A DNA stretch of 42,169 bases from Brevinematia bacterium. Its GTDB lineage: Bacteria > Spirochaetota > Brevinematia > DTOW01. The notes under the pieces are model-generated. The model was not told where the DNA came from. It ran no database searches and saw only the letters and a list, made by a program, of their open reading frames with translations. The stretch spans positions 1 through 42,169 of the forward strand of contig JBCNVF010000063.1 of assembly GCA_039630355.1 (NCBI GenBank). The letters run 5' to 3'. The position numbers and the translations under genes are program-made. Positions 16,934-24,741 of this stretch are shown here, piece by piece. Each line of letters opens with the position of its first letter. Position 1 is the first letter of the stretch.

Positions 16934-17917
16934 ATGAGAAAAATAGTAAAAGTAATACCTTTGGTTGTAGTTACAAATTTTATCCTCACAAATGTTTACA
17001 GCGTAATAACCATTGACAGAACCTACATGATCTCACCTCTAAAAACACCGATTGGCGAAAAAGAATTCAACTTTCTTACCTTCACCGCTGCAACTGCCGA
17101 GTTTGGCAAATATCTCCCCGAACCTTTTACCGATTTCAACCACTTCTGGATAGCAAAAGCTAGCGTTTTTGGAGAACTTTTTAGGTATAAAAACCTCTTC
17201 AGCATCGTTCTCTTTTCTGACATTGAACTTATTGCTTCTTCAAACAACATCATCTATTTTGATCCAAGGTCATTTTATTGGCAGGAGGGAATACTATTCT
17301 CCTACAAGTATGGAACTTTTAACTTCCAAGGAAGCTTTACGCATAGGTGCAAACACGACATTGACAATGCCGATCTCGTAACACTCTATGACGAAGTCAG
17401 AGCTAGAGTCATAATATGGGATAGTGTGTGGCTTAGGTTTTTTCCAGATCCACTAGAAATATACAATCTAAACAACTTTATGGTCGTTGAAGCTATACCA
17501 TTTATAAGAAACGACTTCTATGTTATGAGTGTTGATGAGACAGTGTGGTACAAAACCTACCCCTACACATCATTCAAATCAGACTCAGAATACAAAGTCA
17601 ACAAGATAGTTGACTCCTTTTCAATAGGAATGATTGTAGATGTAGAGTTGTTCAAGAATTTTGGGTTCTACGCCAAAGGCTATTGGTGGTTTGATCTTTT
17701 GGGAGACAACGAGATTTGGAAATGGTCCAAAATAGAGAATATCGTCACTGAGCATTATGCAGAAATAGCGCTCTACCTCAAAGACAAAGGAGGTAAAATC
17801 TTCATATTCTTACAAAACAATCTCGTTAGAGATCCAGCTATCGAACCTTTTGACCAAGGTAGTCTAAATGTCTTTCATTTCGGAATCAGAGCGATAAGCG
17901 AGATGTTTTCATTATAG
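16934..17917 (+). CDS. Exported protein, possible outer-membrane beta-barrel
   Basis: I do not recognise the family. The N-terminus is a signal peptide (MRKIVKVIPLVVVTNFILTN, then VYS). The rest is rich in aromatic residues and alternating strands (FSIVLFSDIELIASS, GILFSYKYGTFNFQGSF, HYAEIALYLKD), which suggests a beta-barrel or other beta-rich envelope protein. It ends in phenylalanine-leucine rather than a terminal aromatic. The lipoprotein gene follows after 22 bases, so the two are probably one transcript and may work together at the outer membrane. No Shine-Dalgarno sequence is obvious. Confidence 0.6.
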   Translation: MRKIVKVIPLVVVTNFILTNVYSVITIDRTYMISPLKTPIGEKEFNFLTFTAATAEFGKYLPEPFTDFNHFWIAKASVFGELFRYKNLFSIVLFSDIELIASSNNIIYFDPRSFYWQEGILFSYKYGTFNFQGSFTHRCKHDIDNADLVTLYDEVRARVIIWDSVWLRFFPDPLEIYNLNNFMVVEAIPFIRNDFYVMSVDETVWYKTYPYTSFKSDSEYKVNKIVDSFSIGMIVDVELFKNFGFYAKGYWWFDLLGDNEIWKWSKIENIVTEHYAEIALYLKDKGGKIFIFLQNNLVRDPAIEPFDQGSLNVFHFGIRAISEMFSL

Positions 17918-17939
17918 ATAAGAAATGAGAGGTGCTGAT

Positions 17940-18716
17940 ATGGAAAAGCTTTTTTTGAGAGTTTTTGCTCTCCTTGTCATTTTGTCAATTACAGGGTGTA
18001 TTCCCAGCAGAGAAGAGGTAAAATACATCTATGACTACGAGGCAGGTAAAACCTACACCTACGACCTCAACGTTGACGGAAGTGGCGTACTATCATACTT
18101 TATGTTCTCTTCATCTGGCAAATTCAACCTAAAAGCAAATATAGTTATCGCTGTCTCATATTACAAAGACAAGAAACTGTATACTCTAGCTATAAGTAAT
18201 ATCGTATTCAAACCTTCTATTGACATAAACAATGAAATCCAGAAGCTTCTAGCAACTACCAATGTAGTTATTTCCTTCTATATGGACGAGAAAGGGAATA
18301 AAGAAATTTTTGGGAATCCAATAGGAATCAAAGCAATACTAGACCTTTTAATACCAGCGCTACCAGAAGTGGGAACAACTAATGAACTCACCTTCACCTC
18401 TTTTAATTTTTCAGTAGGAGACATTGAAGTAAGAAACGAAAGTAGTAACATACTAACTGTTACATCCGGAACTCCGAGAAACTTCTACTTCCAAACTATA
18501 GGTGAACTAAGAGCTACTGAGCTTGAAACTATGGATATCACTGTGGTGAAAATAAGTTCTAAAGGAAATGGTAATGTGAAAAACTATGTCCTCTCAGAGT
18601 ACGTACTAAACCTAGAATCAGAAACCACTATTCCCCTATACAAAGGTAGTCTAACTAGAGTAATAGGTTTCAAAGGCAGTGCAGTAATAGTACTTAGGTT
18701 AAATAAAGTTCTCTAA
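17940..18716 (+). CDS. Lipoprotein of unknown function
   Basis: The signal peptide ends in a clear lipobox, LSITGCIPS, with the cysteine as the likely lipidated residue, so the mature protein is membrane-anchored. The start at ATG 17940 (MEKLFLRVFAL) is chosen because GAGAGGTG lies just upstream; the in-frame ATG at 17925 would put that site inside the coding region. The remaining 230 residues are beta-strand rich (YTLAISNIVFKPSIDINNE, ATELETMDITVVKISSKG) with no motif I can name. It lies directly downstream of an exported protein gene. Confidence 0.7.
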   Translation: MEKLFLRVFALLVILSITGCIPSREEVKYIYDYEAGKTYTYDLNVDGSGVLSYFMFSSSGKFNLKANIVIAVSYYKDKKLYTLAISNIVFKPSIDINNEIQKLLATTNVVISFYMDEKGNKEIFGNPIGIKAILDLLIPALPEVGTTNELTFTSFNFSVGDIEVRNESSNILTVTSGTPRNFYFQTIGELRATELETMDITVVKISSKGNGNVKNYVLSEYVLNLESETTIPLYKGSLTRVIGFKGSAVIVLRLNKVL

Positions 18717-18730
18717 CCAGATTCCTAGAT

Positions 18731-18804
18731 TCGGGGCGCCCGGACTTGAACCGGGGACCTCATGCTCCCAAGGCATGCGCTCTAACCATCTGAGCTACGC
18801 CCCG
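18731..18804 (-). tRNA. tRNA-Pro (anticodon TGG)
   Basis: Cloverleaf on the minus strand: acceptor CGGGGCG pairs with CGCCCCG, followed by discriminator A. D arm GCTC/GAGC, anticodon stem CATGC/GCATG with loop CTTGGGA (anticodon TGG), T arm CCCGG-TTCAAGT-CCGGG. CCA is not encoded. It lies just downstream of rpsT on the same strand. Confidence 0.95.
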
Positions 18805-18816
18805 AACAGTGAAAAA

Positions 18817-19098
18817 CTAATTCAGCTCTATACCATGTTTAGAAATAAAACTAAATATTCTTGATTTTAACCTTGCAACCTTGTTCTTCTTGAAAACATT
18901 CTTAGTATAGGTTTTGTCAACCAGAGACTGATACTCCTTCAACATCTTCTTCAATTCCTCTTTATCAATATTTCCAGATAGAACATACTTCACTATCTTT
19001 TTCCTAAGCACCTTCACCTTCTCTTTCCACACCCTGTTTCTAATATACCTTTTCCTACTTTGCCTTGCCCTCTTCTCATTTGACTTTATATTAGCCAT
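18817..19098 (-). CDS. rpsT: 30S ribosomal protein S20
   Basis: Small basic protein that binds 16S rRNA. It opens with the family signature MANIKSNEKRARQSRKRYIR and continues with two long basic helices to residue 93, the normal length. The start has a strong GGAGGG site. tRNA-Pro lies only 12 bases downstream on the same strand and may be on the same transcript. A promoter at 19130-19157 uses the end of a repeat element as part of its -35 box. Confidence 0.95.
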   Translation of the reverse strand: MANIKSNEKRARQSRKRYIRNRVWKEKVKVLRKKIVKYVLSGNIDKEELKKMLKEYQSLVDKTYTKNVFKKNKVARLKSRIFSFISKHGIELN

Positions 19099-19129
19099 TA
19101 CTCCCTCCTTGCTATGAGAATTTTAAACA

Positions 19130-19157
19130 ACTATAAGGAAATCTAACAACTTATCAA
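19130..19157 (-). promoter_or_regulatory. Candidate rpsT promoter at the edge of repeat B
   Basis: On the minus strand, TTGATA (19157-19152), 16 bp, TATAGT (19135-19130). The TTG of the -35 box is the outer end of repeat copy B (…ACTTATTG). The leader would be about 25 bases with a GGAGGG ribosome site. Confidence 0.5.
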
Positions 19158-19376
19158 TAAGTTCCACAACAAAGTCCAATTCATAGTAGATAAGGTTTTA
19201 AACTTTTTGTCTGCTTACTTCCCCAATTCTAGACAGTATTCGTCAATCACAAAACTCCGCTTCACACTGAGCCCCTTAGATGCCTACTTAAGAAGAGTAT
19301 TCACCCAGTCAACAGTGATGCAAGAAGAAGAATAAAAGAAAAGCATTAACTAATCGTTAAATCTTGGAATTTATTA
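19155..19376 (-). repeat. MITE-like repeat, copy B (minus orientation)
   Basis: Read on the minus strand it starts AATAAATTCCAAGATTTAAC and continues GACTGGGTGAATACTCTTCT, TTGTGATTGACGAATACTGT and GACAAAAAGTTTAAAACCTT, parallel to copy A. It ends in two tandem end-like motifs, ATTGGACTTTGTTG and TGGAACTTATTG; the outer one is used here as the boundary. The central hairpin is decayed. Confidence 0.7.
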
Positions 19377-19574
19377 GAAAATGTCCAACATAATCTGTAA
19401 TTTACGATTGGGTATAGTTTCTTCTTTCCTTTGCAACTCCTGAAAATCGGATAAATACTTTTAAAAACAAAGAAGCTTTGTGCAAAGTGAATTTTATAAG
19501 CAACGAGCACCTTAGAGGCAAAAGGAATAGACAAGCAGAAAGCTTAGATTCTCAGCTACTCACCTAACGGAAAC
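19377..19574 (+). repeat. MITE-like repeat, copy C (plus orientation, right end lost)
   Basis: Collinear with copy A: GATAAATACTTTTAAAAACA, GAAGCTTTGTGCAAAGTGAA, GACAAGCAGAAAG, and CACCTAACGGAAA identical to copy A. The left end is diverged and abuts copy B head to head. The right inverted end is replaced by fragment E. Confidence 0.6.
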
Positions 19575-19625
19575 AAAGACTGCGAGAAAAACAAAAGAAA
19601 AAATCATACCTATTGGAATTTATTG
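19575..19625 (-). repeat. Left-end fragment of the repeat, copy E (minus orientation)
   Basis: On the minus strand this reads CAATAAATTCCAATAGGTAT, then GATTTTTTC and CTCGCAGTCTTTG: the left third of the element, breaking at the hairpin. Its outer end TTATTG is followed by ACA, making TTGACA, but no good -10 box stands 17 bp away. Confidence 0.6.
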
Positions 19626-19687
19626 ACACCTTCTTGGTTGATTTGAAAAGAAGAATACTTGACCTTAATAATAGTAATAAACAAAAT

Positions 19688-20587
19688 ATGTTTGAACTTC
19701 TTATAGCTCAGATCCTCAATGGTATAACACTTGGAAGCATTTATGCACTAATAGCTCTTGGATACACAATGGTTTACGGAATATTGTTTATGATAAACTT
19801 TGCTCACAGTGAGATTTTTATGCTTGGTGCATACATATCCCTGGGAACCTTTATTCTTCTCTCTACCCTTTCCACAGCTTTTGGCATTATTCTCCCAATT
19901 TCGGTGATAGTCGCTGCAACAATTGTAGGAATGGTAGGAGTAATGATAGAAATAATCGCTTACAGACCTCTTAGAGCATCACCAAGACTTACACCACTTA
20001 TAAGCGCTATAAGTGTCTCAATAGTGTTACAGAACATTGTTTTCATATTCGTCAGTAGTTATGCAATACCTTACCGTATCATTTCAGATTTGTTCCCTCA
20101 GGGAAATTTCCTAGGATTTGAGTACAAGGGAATTTTAATCACTTTAGTAACTCTTCTCCTGATGCTAGCACTAGCTTTATTTTTATCAAAAACAAAGCTT
20201 GGCATAGCAATAAGAGCAACTTCTCAAGATAGAAATACCGCAAGTCTTATGGGAATAAGTATCAACAAAGTAATATCCTTAGTGTTCTTCATTGGGGCAT
20301 TCTTGGGAGCAGTAGGTGGTTTCTTCTACGGAGCTTACTACTCTATGATAAGGTATGACATGGGATTTATACCAGGGATAAAGGCTTTCACATCTGCAGT
20401 TGTTGGTGGAATAGGCAGTATCCCGGGAGCTGTATTAGGAGGTTTCCTGATAGGTATATTTGAAATCTTCGCAGAAACTTACATATCCTCCGCATACAAG
20501 GATGTAATAGTGTACTCAATACTCATACTAACTCTTCTCCTAAAACCAGAGGGAATATTAGGAGAGAAAATGACAGAGAAAATCTAA
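19688..20587 (+). CDS. livH: LivH-type branched-chain amino acid ABC transporter permease
   Basis: Inner-membrane permease of the HAAT family. It opens with FELLIAQILNGITLGSIYAL and IALGYTMVYGILFMINFAHS, the family signature, and is hydrophobic throughout with about eight membrane segments. KTKLGIAIRATSQDRNTASL before the last third is the loop that contacts the ATPase; GGIGSIPGAVLGG follows. ATG 19688 gives 299 residues, a normal length. An upstream TTG at 19613 would add 25 non-homologous residues, partly from repeat E, and is rejected. No livM, livG, livF or binding-protein gene is nearby, so partners must be encoded elsewhere if it functions. Confidence 0.9.
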   Translation: MFELLIAQILNGITLGSIYALIALGYTMVYGILFMINFAHSEIFMLGAYISLGTFILLSTLSTAFGIILPISVIVAATIVGMVGVMIEIIAYRPLRASPRLTPLISAISVSIVLQNIVFIFVSSYAIPYRIISDLFPQGNFLGFEYKGILITLVTLLLMLALALFLSKTKLGIAIRATSQDRNTASLMGISINKVISLVFFIGAFLGAVGGFFYGAYYSMIRYDMGFIPGIKAFTSAVVGGIGSIPGAVLGGFLIGIFEIFAETYISSAYKDVIVYSILILTLLLKPEGILGEKMTEKI

Positions 20588-20598
20588 GGTTAGGAAAT

Positions 20599-21309
20599 AT
20601 GAAAAAAACGAACTTTTGGAGTGCAGACATAAGATTCCTATCGGAAGAGGAAATATCAGAGAAAGTTTTTAAAAACCTACTTACTAAAGAGAAATTCTCT
20701 ATCCTCTTTCTAGAACCTAACACAATGTATCATCTTCTTTTTGATAGAGAATTTCAAAATGCTCTACTTCCTCACACTATTTTTGTTCCATCCTCAAAGT
20801 TTATTGCATCGCTTGTTGGTAATCTCAAAGAGTCCAACAATGTTACGTATGTCAAGGAGTCCTCTGCTATTTTTAGGTCACTCAGGCATATCTCGGATTA
20901 CCACTACCGAATACTTCTTATAGACAGCTCAGACAAGATCGTATCAAGATTTAAAAAGAATATTAATTCCTCAATTCGTGGTTCTTCGCTAAACATCATT
21001 GGTATCCACAATATATACACCAAGAAGCATAAGAACCAAAAAATTGAAACAATCAGGAAAATTGAACCCGATATAGCCATAGTTGGAGATAATGTAATCA
21101 AGTTCATCAAACTTATTCACAAAGATAGAGAGCTCCTAAAGAATTCTTCTCTCATATTTTCCAATAGTGGTGTTAAAATCATAGCAGGAAGCTTCGGAAT
21201 TAAAACGATCTTTAGCAAAGCGAAAAGATTTCTTGAATCAGTGATGATATTCCTCTGGTTTCTTAAGGAAAGAATTCTTATCACCTTACGAGGCAAAAAA
21301 TGGAAGTGA
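20599..21309 (+). CDS. Uncharacterised protein, weak resemblance to WecG/TagA/CpsF glycosyltransferases
   Basis: 236 residues that I cannot assign firmly. The middle (RILLIDSSDKIVSRFKKNI, SLNIIGIHNIYTKKHKN, IRKIEPDIAIVGDNVIKF) follows the pattern of WecG/TagA proteins, where a Gly-rich strand, an IVG-type strand and an INxxxPDIxxVG strand occur in this order. The PKQE motif of that family is absent. The C-terminus is hydrophobic and basic (FLESVMIFLWFLKERI), like the membrane-associated end of that family. It lies 11 bases after livH and its 3' end overlaps mtnA by 10 bp, so it is the middle of a three-gene operon. AGGA precedes the ATG. Confidence 0.5.
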   Translation: MKKTNFWSADIRFLSEEEISEKVFKNLLTKEKFSILFLEPNTMYHLLFDREFQNALLPHTIFVPSSKFIASLVGNLKESNNVTYVKESSAIFRSLRHISDYHYRILLIDSSDKIVSRFKKNINSSIRGSSLNIIGIHNIYTKKHKNQKIETIRKIEPDIAIVGDNVIKFIKLIHKDRELLKNSSLIFSNSGVKIIAGSFGIKTIFSKAKRFLESVMIFLWFLKERILITLRGKKWK

Positions 21310-22307
21310 TAGATTACCGAAGAGGTGTCCTAAGAATACTTGACCAAAGGTTACTACCTGAGAGAGAAATCTACCTAGAGTGTAGGACCATTGAAGAAGT
21401 AGTCTCTGCTATAAAGAGTCTAGCAGTGAGAGGAGCGCCACTCATATCAATCTCTGCTGCTTATGGAGTATGCATAGGACTTTTTCAGTATAAAACACTA
21501 GAGAAGCTTGACTACATACTATTCTCGCTGAGAAACTCCAGACCCACAGCTTACAATATCTTCACAATCCTTGATAGGATTGAGAATAGGATAAGAACTC
21601 TCAATACCAACGATTACGAGAAGGCGCTTGAATTAGCTGAAGCTGAAGCAATAGCTATCCACAACGAAGATAGAAACCTATGCAATAAAATTGCAAAAAA
21701 TGGTCAAAAGGTAATACCAAACAATGCTAATGTAGTAACAATATGTAATACTGGCATGCTTGCAACTGGTGGTATAGGCACAGCACTAGGAGTAATATAT
21801 GAAGGGTTTCAAGATGGAAAAATAAAGCACGTCTTTGTCTTAGAAACTCGTCCACTTTTACAGGGAGCAAGACTAACCGCCTACGAACTTGCAAAAAACA
21901 AAATCCCAGTTACCCTTATAACCGATAACATGCTGTCATTTCTATTTTCAAGAAGCAAAATAGACCTAGCAATAGTCGGTGCAGACAGGATAGTCAAAAA
22001 TGGAGACACTGCAAACAAAATAGGAACACTCAACCTAGCAATAGTGTGTAAGTATTTCGGAGTGCCATTTTACGTCGCTGCACCATACACAACAATAGAC
22101 CTCAGCCTAGAAGATGGATCGCAGATACCAATAGAGGAGAGGGATCCCAACGAGGTAAGATTCTTCCGAAACCAACTTATTGCTCCTCCGGAAGTAGAAG
22201 TTTGGAATCCTGCTTTTGATATTACACCAGCAAGCCTTATCACTGGAATAATAACTGATAGAGGTATCTTCAAACCTAATGAGATCTTTGCACTAAAAAT
22301 TCAATAA
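21300..22307 (+). CDS. mtnA: S-methyl-5-thioribose-1-phosphate isomerase
   Basis: Converts methylthioribose-1-phosphate to the ribulose form in methionine salvage, or in related salvage of 5'-deoxyadenosine. Signatures: VRGAPLISISAAYG, CNTGMLATGGIGTALG with the catalytic Cys149, VLETRPLLQGARLTAYEL, and VGADRIVKNGDTANKIGT with Asp229, then AAPYTTID. 335 residues is typical. The ATG lies inside the end of the preceding gene. The last two codons and stop (ATT CAA TAA) overlap the inverted end of repeat F, so the element supplies the natural stop. No other methionine-salvage gene is in the window. Confidence 0.93.
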   Translation: MEVIDYRRGVLRILDQRLLPEREIYLECRTIEEVVSAIKSLAVRGAPLISISAAYGVCIGLFQYKTLEKLDYILFSLRNSRPTAYNIFTILDRIENRIRTLNTNDYEKALELAEAEAIAIHNEDRNLCNKIAKNGQKVIPNNANVVTICNTGMLATGGIGTALGVIYEGFQDGKIKHVFVLETRPLLQGARLTAYELAKNKIPVTLITDNMLSFLFSRSKIDLAIVGADRIVKNGDTANKIGTLNLAIVCKYFGVPFYVAAPYTTIDLSLEDGSQIPIEERDPNEVRFFRNQLIAPPEVEVWNPAFDITPASLITGIITDRGIFKPNEIFALKIQ

Positions 22308-22445
22308 AGCTTAATTTCAACAGTGTCACTTTACACCAAGCTTCAAGATTTTATTGAGAGGACATCACCTCCGGTCCCGAAAGAGACTGTGGCAAGGGAA
22401 GTAAAGGGAAAAACATACCTAGTTGTTAAATCTTGGAATTTATTG
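22302..22445 (-). repeat. MITE-like repeat, copy F (internally deleted, 144 bp)
   Basis: Minus orientation. The left end CAATAAATTCCAAGATTTAA is at 22445, and the other end reads CAATAAAGC on the plus strand at 22302. The hairpin region CAGTCTC-tttc-GGGACCG and GTGTAAAGTG are kept; about 65 bp of the right half are missing. AAAATT occurs just outside both ends (22296-22301 and 22449-22454). It fills the whole mtnA-peptidase gap. Confidence 0.75.
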
Positions 22446-22466
22446 CTGAAAATTTAACAGATCTGA

Positions 22467-23612
22467 CTATAAGGTTATAAGCTCGGTTCCTAGTTTCGTC
22501 AAAGTTTCACAGGAATTCTTCCTTATCAAGACCATATTTTCTGTCCTTATTCCAAACTCGCCAGGAATGTAAATACCAGGCTCTATGGTTATTACCATCC
22601 CTTCCTTCAACTCTTGAGAATTGTCCTTACTGATAAAAGGAAATTCATGTACCTCTAACCCTACACTGTGCCCCGTTGAGTGTGTAAAGTGTTCTCCAAA
22701 TCCATAGCGCTCTATAACGCTTCTAACTTTATTATCAAGGTCCTTTGCCAGAACACCTTCTTTTGCAAAAGATATACCTTCACTAAGAGCCTCAAGCACC
22801 ACATTGTAAGCATCTTTAAACTTTTGAGGAGGAGTTCCCAAAAATACTGTCCTGGTCATATCTGTACAATACCTGTCCTTCTTTATACCAAAGTCTATCA
22901 CTATGGGTTCATTGTTTGATACTACTTTTGAAGAAGCTCTAGCATGTGGCAAAGAGGATCTAGTTCCAGAAGCAACTATAGTTGGAAAAGCCATCTCTTC
23001 AGCTCCCTTAGACTTTAGATAGTATTCTAGCTCTGCACATATCTGAGCTTCAGTCACCCCAGGCTTTATGAACCTGAGAATGTATAAAAACCCCTCATCG
23101 GATAAAAGATGGTTGTCTTTGATTATTTCAATCTCCCCCTCTTCCTTCACCATCCTAACTTTGTGAGTCAAATATTCCTTAAAATACACCTTTATATTCC
23201 CCACAGCAAAGTGATCCTCCCTAAGAGAAAGAAGTTTTTTATTCAACCCCAGAAGTTTCTTTTCCTTAGCTAACTCTATCACAGATATAAACTCGTTTAG
23301 CTTAGTATCCGTTGAAGAGATAAAAATCTCACCTATCTCTAAACTTGTGAGTATCTCTATTATCCTAGAAGGTATCTCCTTCTTATCAGTTATATGCACA
23401 TCAAATATAGAGCTATCAACCTCCTTTAAAACATTCTCCTGAAACATTTTAGTAGTTATTATGTAAGACTTAGGTTGTGAAATAATGACAGAGCCACAAT
23501 CACCAGTGAAGCGGGAAAAATAAAAAAGATCTTCGCACTTGGAGGTTATAAACGGATTACCTGCAGTGCTGATCAAAAGTTTGTCAATTCTGGATCTAAT
23601 TACAGACCTCAT
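22467..23612 (-). CDS. M24 family Xaa-Pro aminopeptidase
   Basis: Cytoplasmic metallopeptidase that removes residues next to proline. The C-terminal pita-bread domain has the five metal ligands: Asp240 and Asp251 in VIDFGIKKDRYCTDMTR, His315 in HSTGHSVGLEVHEF, Glu344 in TIEPGIYIP, and Glu358 in RTENMVLI. The N-terminal 130 residues form the creatinase-like domain. 381 residues suits PepQ/PapA-type enzymes; prolidase versus aminopeptidase cannot be decided. ATG 23612 follows GGTGAAG. It faces mtnA across repeat F. Confidence 0.9.
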   Translation of the reverse strand: MRSVIRSRIDKLLISTAGNPFITSKCEDLFYFSRFTGDCGSVIISQPKSYIITTKMFQENVLKEVDSSIFDVHITDKKEIPSRIIEILTSLEIGEIFISSTDTKLNEFISVIELAKEKKLLGLNKKLLSLREDHFAVGNIKVYFKEYLTHKVRMVKEEGEIEIIKDNHLLSDEGFLYILRFIKPGVTEAQICAELEYYLKSKGAEEMAFPTIVASGTRSSLPHARASSKVVSNNEPIVIDFGIKKDRYCTDMTRTVFLGTPPQKFKDAYNVVLEALSEGISFAKEGVLAKDLDNKVRSVIERYGFGEHFTHSTGHSVGLEVHEFPFISKDNSQELKEGMVITIEPGIYIPGEFGIRTENMVLIRKNSCETLTKLGTELITL

Positions 23613-23639
23613 TTTACTTCACCAAAGGGTATTGCAGAA

Positions 23640-23669
23640 ATTATAAACCCTCTAAGTCCCCTTTAGCAA
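23640..23669 (-). promoter_or_regulatory. Promoter of the M24 peptidase gene
   Basis: On the minus strand, TTGCTA (23669-23664), 18 bp, TATAAT (23645-23640). The -10 box is perfect. The start would be near 23633, giving a leader of about 20 bases. Confidence 0.6.
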
Positions 23670-23793
23670 GTAGAAAGCTTTGATCACTCATATTCCTTTC
23701 TCTTGCAGTCTACTTTGCAAACCAAGTAAGCACTATACTCAAATTTCGCTATTTAGAAAAATTCCAAAGATGTTGTATATAATTGTTTCAGAG

Positions 23794-24741
23794 ATGAACA
23801 AAATAAGCGCCTACAGTTTAATAAAAGCAGGAAAGATAACAGAAGCATTGAGATTCTTTGAAGACACACTCAGAAAAGGTGTAGACGAAGAGTCAGAGTG
23901 CGGTATAAAGATAGTAAAGTATATTCTCTCAAAAATCAAAAGGATAAGAGAGATGGGTGATCCTCACAAAATCGGAGATATGTTGATAATTGAATGGAAG
24001 AACCTACAGCAGTGGATTAACACAAATAACTGTAGCAGGTTTTCCGACCTTGTTGAATCTATGAAGTACTACATTTTTTTACTTGCGTTGAAATATTACC
24101 AATCAATAGTTGATAATATAAATGCGAACAACAGTGGTAACGTTATAGATATTGATCTGATGGTGAAGGTCAGTAAATGCTACAGGGAGATAGGGGAAGT
24201 TGTCAGATGTATTGACATATTGGAAGATGTTAGGGAATACAGACCTTACGACTCAGGAGTTCTAGCTAATCTTGCGGACGCTTACTTTGAGATCGGTGAG
24301 ATAGACACTTCAAAGCTTCTCTTTAGAGAATCTTTTTTCTGGAATCCTCAGGAGGTGGAGATATTTGAGATGAAGTCTATGATAATAAAAGGGCTTATAA
24401 AAATAGTGGTAAGCAATGGCTATAGGGCAGAAGAGATAAACGAGTGGATACCCATCTACGGAGTAATAGAAAACCTATTTGACGTAAGAAGAGAACTATC
24501 TCAAGAGGAAGTAAACTTGATTTTAGAGAGAGTTAAGACAATGGAAAGAGAATACGAGAGCAATAGAAGGTGGAGAAACATCCTTGAGCCTAGACTCATC
24601 AATAGCTACATATGGCTTATAGATTACTACTCTTTGCAGATTGAGGACTACGCTCTTGCAAAGGAAGTTGGCAAAATTCTGCAGAAATTCTCTCCAAACA
24701 TATATAACAAACTAAAGTTGGGGGTATATAAATGGCTTTGA
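23794..24741 (+). CDS. TPR-repeat protein
   Basis: All-helical protein with tetratricopeptide-like segments: ISAYSLIKAGKITEALRFFE at the N-terminus and VLANLADAYFEIGEIDTSKL in the middle. TPR proteins are scaffolds for protein contacts; no catalytic motif is seen. The frame is open upstream to 23680, but I start at ATG 23794 because a TATAAT at 23778-23783 would start transcription just before it and the added residues look non-native. Its end overlaps the TPR-GreA gene by 10 bp, so the two are co-translated and may interact. Specific role unknown. Confidence 0.65.
   Translation: MNKISAYSLIKAGKITEALRFFEDTLRKGVDEESECGIKIVKYILSKIKRIREMGDPHKIGDMLIIEWKNLQQWINTNNCSRFSDLVESMKYYIFLLALKYYQSIVDNINANNSGNVIDIDLMVKVSKCYREIGEVVRCIDILEDVREYRPYDSGVLANLADAYFEIGEIDTSKLLFRESFFWNPQEVEIFEMKSMIIKGLIKIVVSNGYRAEEINEWIPIYGVIENLFDVRRELSQEEVNLILERVKTMEREYESNRRWRNILEPRLINSYIWLIDYYSLQIEDYALAKEVGKILQKFSPNIYNKLKLGVYKWL

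Noticed and set aside
18731-18804. tRNA-Pro as an integration site
   Set aside because: No integrase, no duplicated tRNA end and no foreign genes beside it; the Xer gene is 10 kb away and looks housekeeping.
19613-19687. 25-residue N-terminal extension of LivH from TTG 19613
   Set aside because: The first codons come from the inverted end of repeat E; LivH homology begins at ATG 19688.
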